Shown: in pieces, positions 63,271 to 64,000 of the stretch
How positions within the stretch are numbered: position 1 is the first letter of the stretch
How the letters are laid out: the number at the start of each line of letters is the position of its first letter
Assembly: GCA_009829735.1 (NCBI GenBank)
Contig: CM020618.1
Location: 35,626,894 to 35,690,893, forward strand
DNA length: 64,000 nucleotides
Source: Pyropia yezoensis
Taxonomy: Eukaryota > Rhodophyta > Bangiophyceae > Bangiales > Bangiaceae
Reading direction: 5' to 3'
The notes under the pieces: generated by a model
Database searches by the model: none
Seen by the model: only the letters and a program-made list of their open reading frames with translations
What the model was told of the DNA's origin: nothing
Translations under genes and position numbers: made by a program

Positions 63271-64000
63271 ATGTCCTATCCCCAGGTGCTTGAAGAGGAG
63301 GAAGACCTCCTGATCGGGGAGGAGATGGAGGACGACGCGCCTGTCGGTCCCGACGCCGCGCGTTACGGGGTGAGCTCGTCTGACGACGACGGGCCTGCGG
63401 TGTCCGTCCGTCTGTCGGCCGGAGGACTGTCGTCCGTGTGCAGCGGCACGACGGTGCCGTCGGCCGGAGGTCAACCCGGCGGTCAACCGCGCGTGGCGGC
63501 TTCTACCCCCTCTCTGCCGGCTGCCCGGATGGGGCCTGGTGCCGATGCCGGCTCACCGCAGGTACCTCAAGATGGTCCGCCCTGCGGCGGAGGTGGCGAC
63601 CCGCAGCCGACTCCGGCTGGTCAAGGTGGTCCGGGTGTCCGGGCGGTGACTCCTCGAGGCGGTCCCGACGTTGACGCGGGTGGTGGTGGCGGTGCGACAC
63701 CCGGTGCGGTGGGTCAAGACGGTGCGGGTGTCCGCACGGCCGGGGCTCCGGCTCCGGAGGCTGTCCAAGTGCCTTCCACTTCCGAGGCGGGGGCTACGCC
63801 GACGGGTGGTGCCGGCGCCGGTACCATACCTGCGGTGCCGCGGGTGTCGAGCGGTCAAGACGCTCCTTCTCCCATGGCGGTTGACACCGGGAGTTACTCC
63901 GGGCGGGCGCCCGCCCTTCTTCTTCCTCCTCGGCCTCGTCCATTTCCGACGTCGGCCCCTCTGCCGGTGGTGCGTCCCCCGGCGCCCCCGATTCTTCCTG
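63271..64000 (+). CDS. N-terminal part of a Gly/Pro-rich ORF, candidate RT-D antisense ORF
   Basis: The ATG at 63271 opens a frame of 243 codons that runs off the window without a stop. It starts acidic ('VLEEEEDLLIGEEMEDDA') and then is Gly/Ala/Pro/Val-rich and probably disordered, ending 'RPFPTSAPLPVVRPPAPP'. If RT-D reads leftward, as its polypurine tract says, this ORF is antisense to it, starts near the 3' LTR and points toward pol, the same layout as in RT-A. Alternatively it is the N-terminus of another element's gag, which has a similar composition. The sequence beyond 64000 decides. Confidence 0.5.
   Translation, partial: MSYPQVLEEEEDLLIGEEMEDDAPVGPDAARYGVSSSDDDGPAVSVRLSAGGLSSVCSGTTVPSAGGQPGGQPRVAASTPSLPAARMGPGADAGSPQVPQDGPPCGGGGDPQPTPAGQGGPGVRAVTPRGGPDVDAGGGGGATPGAVGQDGAGVRTAGAPAPEAVQVPSTSEAGATPTGGAGAGTIPAVPRVSSGQDAPSPMAVDTGSYSGRAPALLLPPRPRPFPTSAPLPVVRPPAPPILP

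Noticed and set aside
62320..63300. LTR at 62320-62682 as the 5' LTR of a + strand element whose gag starts at 63271
   Set aside because: A polypurine tract in - strand sense, and no primer-binding site, adjoins the right edge, so the element must read leftward.
1..64000. CRISPR arrays, rRNA genes, bacterial operons
   Set aside because: No regularly spaced direct repeats with unique spacers, no rRNA-like sequence, and gene structure is eukaryotic.

Overview
This is a nuclear eukaryotic segment. Genes are intron-poor with GT-AG introns, the coding DNA is very GC-rich, spacers are full of CCG/CGG runs and C/G homopolymers, and two genes carry plastid-type leaders (class I aldolase and uroporphyrinogen decarboxylase). 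Together with a sulfotransferase-like gene this fits a bangiophyte red alga (Porphyra/Pyropia type). That assignment is inference from composition and gene content.

The left half (about 1-22 kb) is ordinary host DNA. It holds the 3' end of a sulfotransferase-like gene, a secreted protein with an LPMO-like N-terminal histidine (one intron), a GST with a CPYAQR active site, a RecQ helicase, then head-to-head plastid aldolase and uroporphyrinogen decarboxylase genes, a p24/TMED cargo receptor with three exons, and a secreted protein of unknown function with an HEHG motif. The aldolase and decarboxylase genes share a two-exon leader of 55 codons with the intron at the same position. About 22-27 kb is low-complexity spacer with no gene I can support.

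The right half (about 27-64 kb) is a nest of transposons. The oldest layer is a decayed PIF/Harbinger-type DNA transposon (a Myb/SANT-like protein at 27.9-28.8 kb and a transposase in two halves at 31.6-34.5 kb). Ty3/gypsy element RT-B lies in it. An inversion of about 2.1 kb later cut both the transposase and RT-B gag. A young element, RT-A, sits inside RT-B gag (LTRs of 571 bp with 4 differences, 5-bp CCCCC target duplication). RT-C sits inside RT-B integrase. RT-D, on the opposite strand, sits inside RT-C's antisense ORF and leaves the window.

RT-A looks tandemly duplicated, but the two copies flank a gap of exactly 500 N and overlap by exactly 6,196 bp, so this is almost certainly an unmerged contig overlap. 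The real element is about 9,651 bp.

Two retroelement features deserve attention. All three readable gag genes end with a -1 frameshift heptamer (GGGAAAC or GAAAAAC) exactly one codon before the stop, with a stem-loop at suitable spacing in RT-B and RT-C. A long antisense ORF of no recognised family lies between pol and the 3' LTR in RT-A, with a probable relative in RT-C and a candidate in RT-D.
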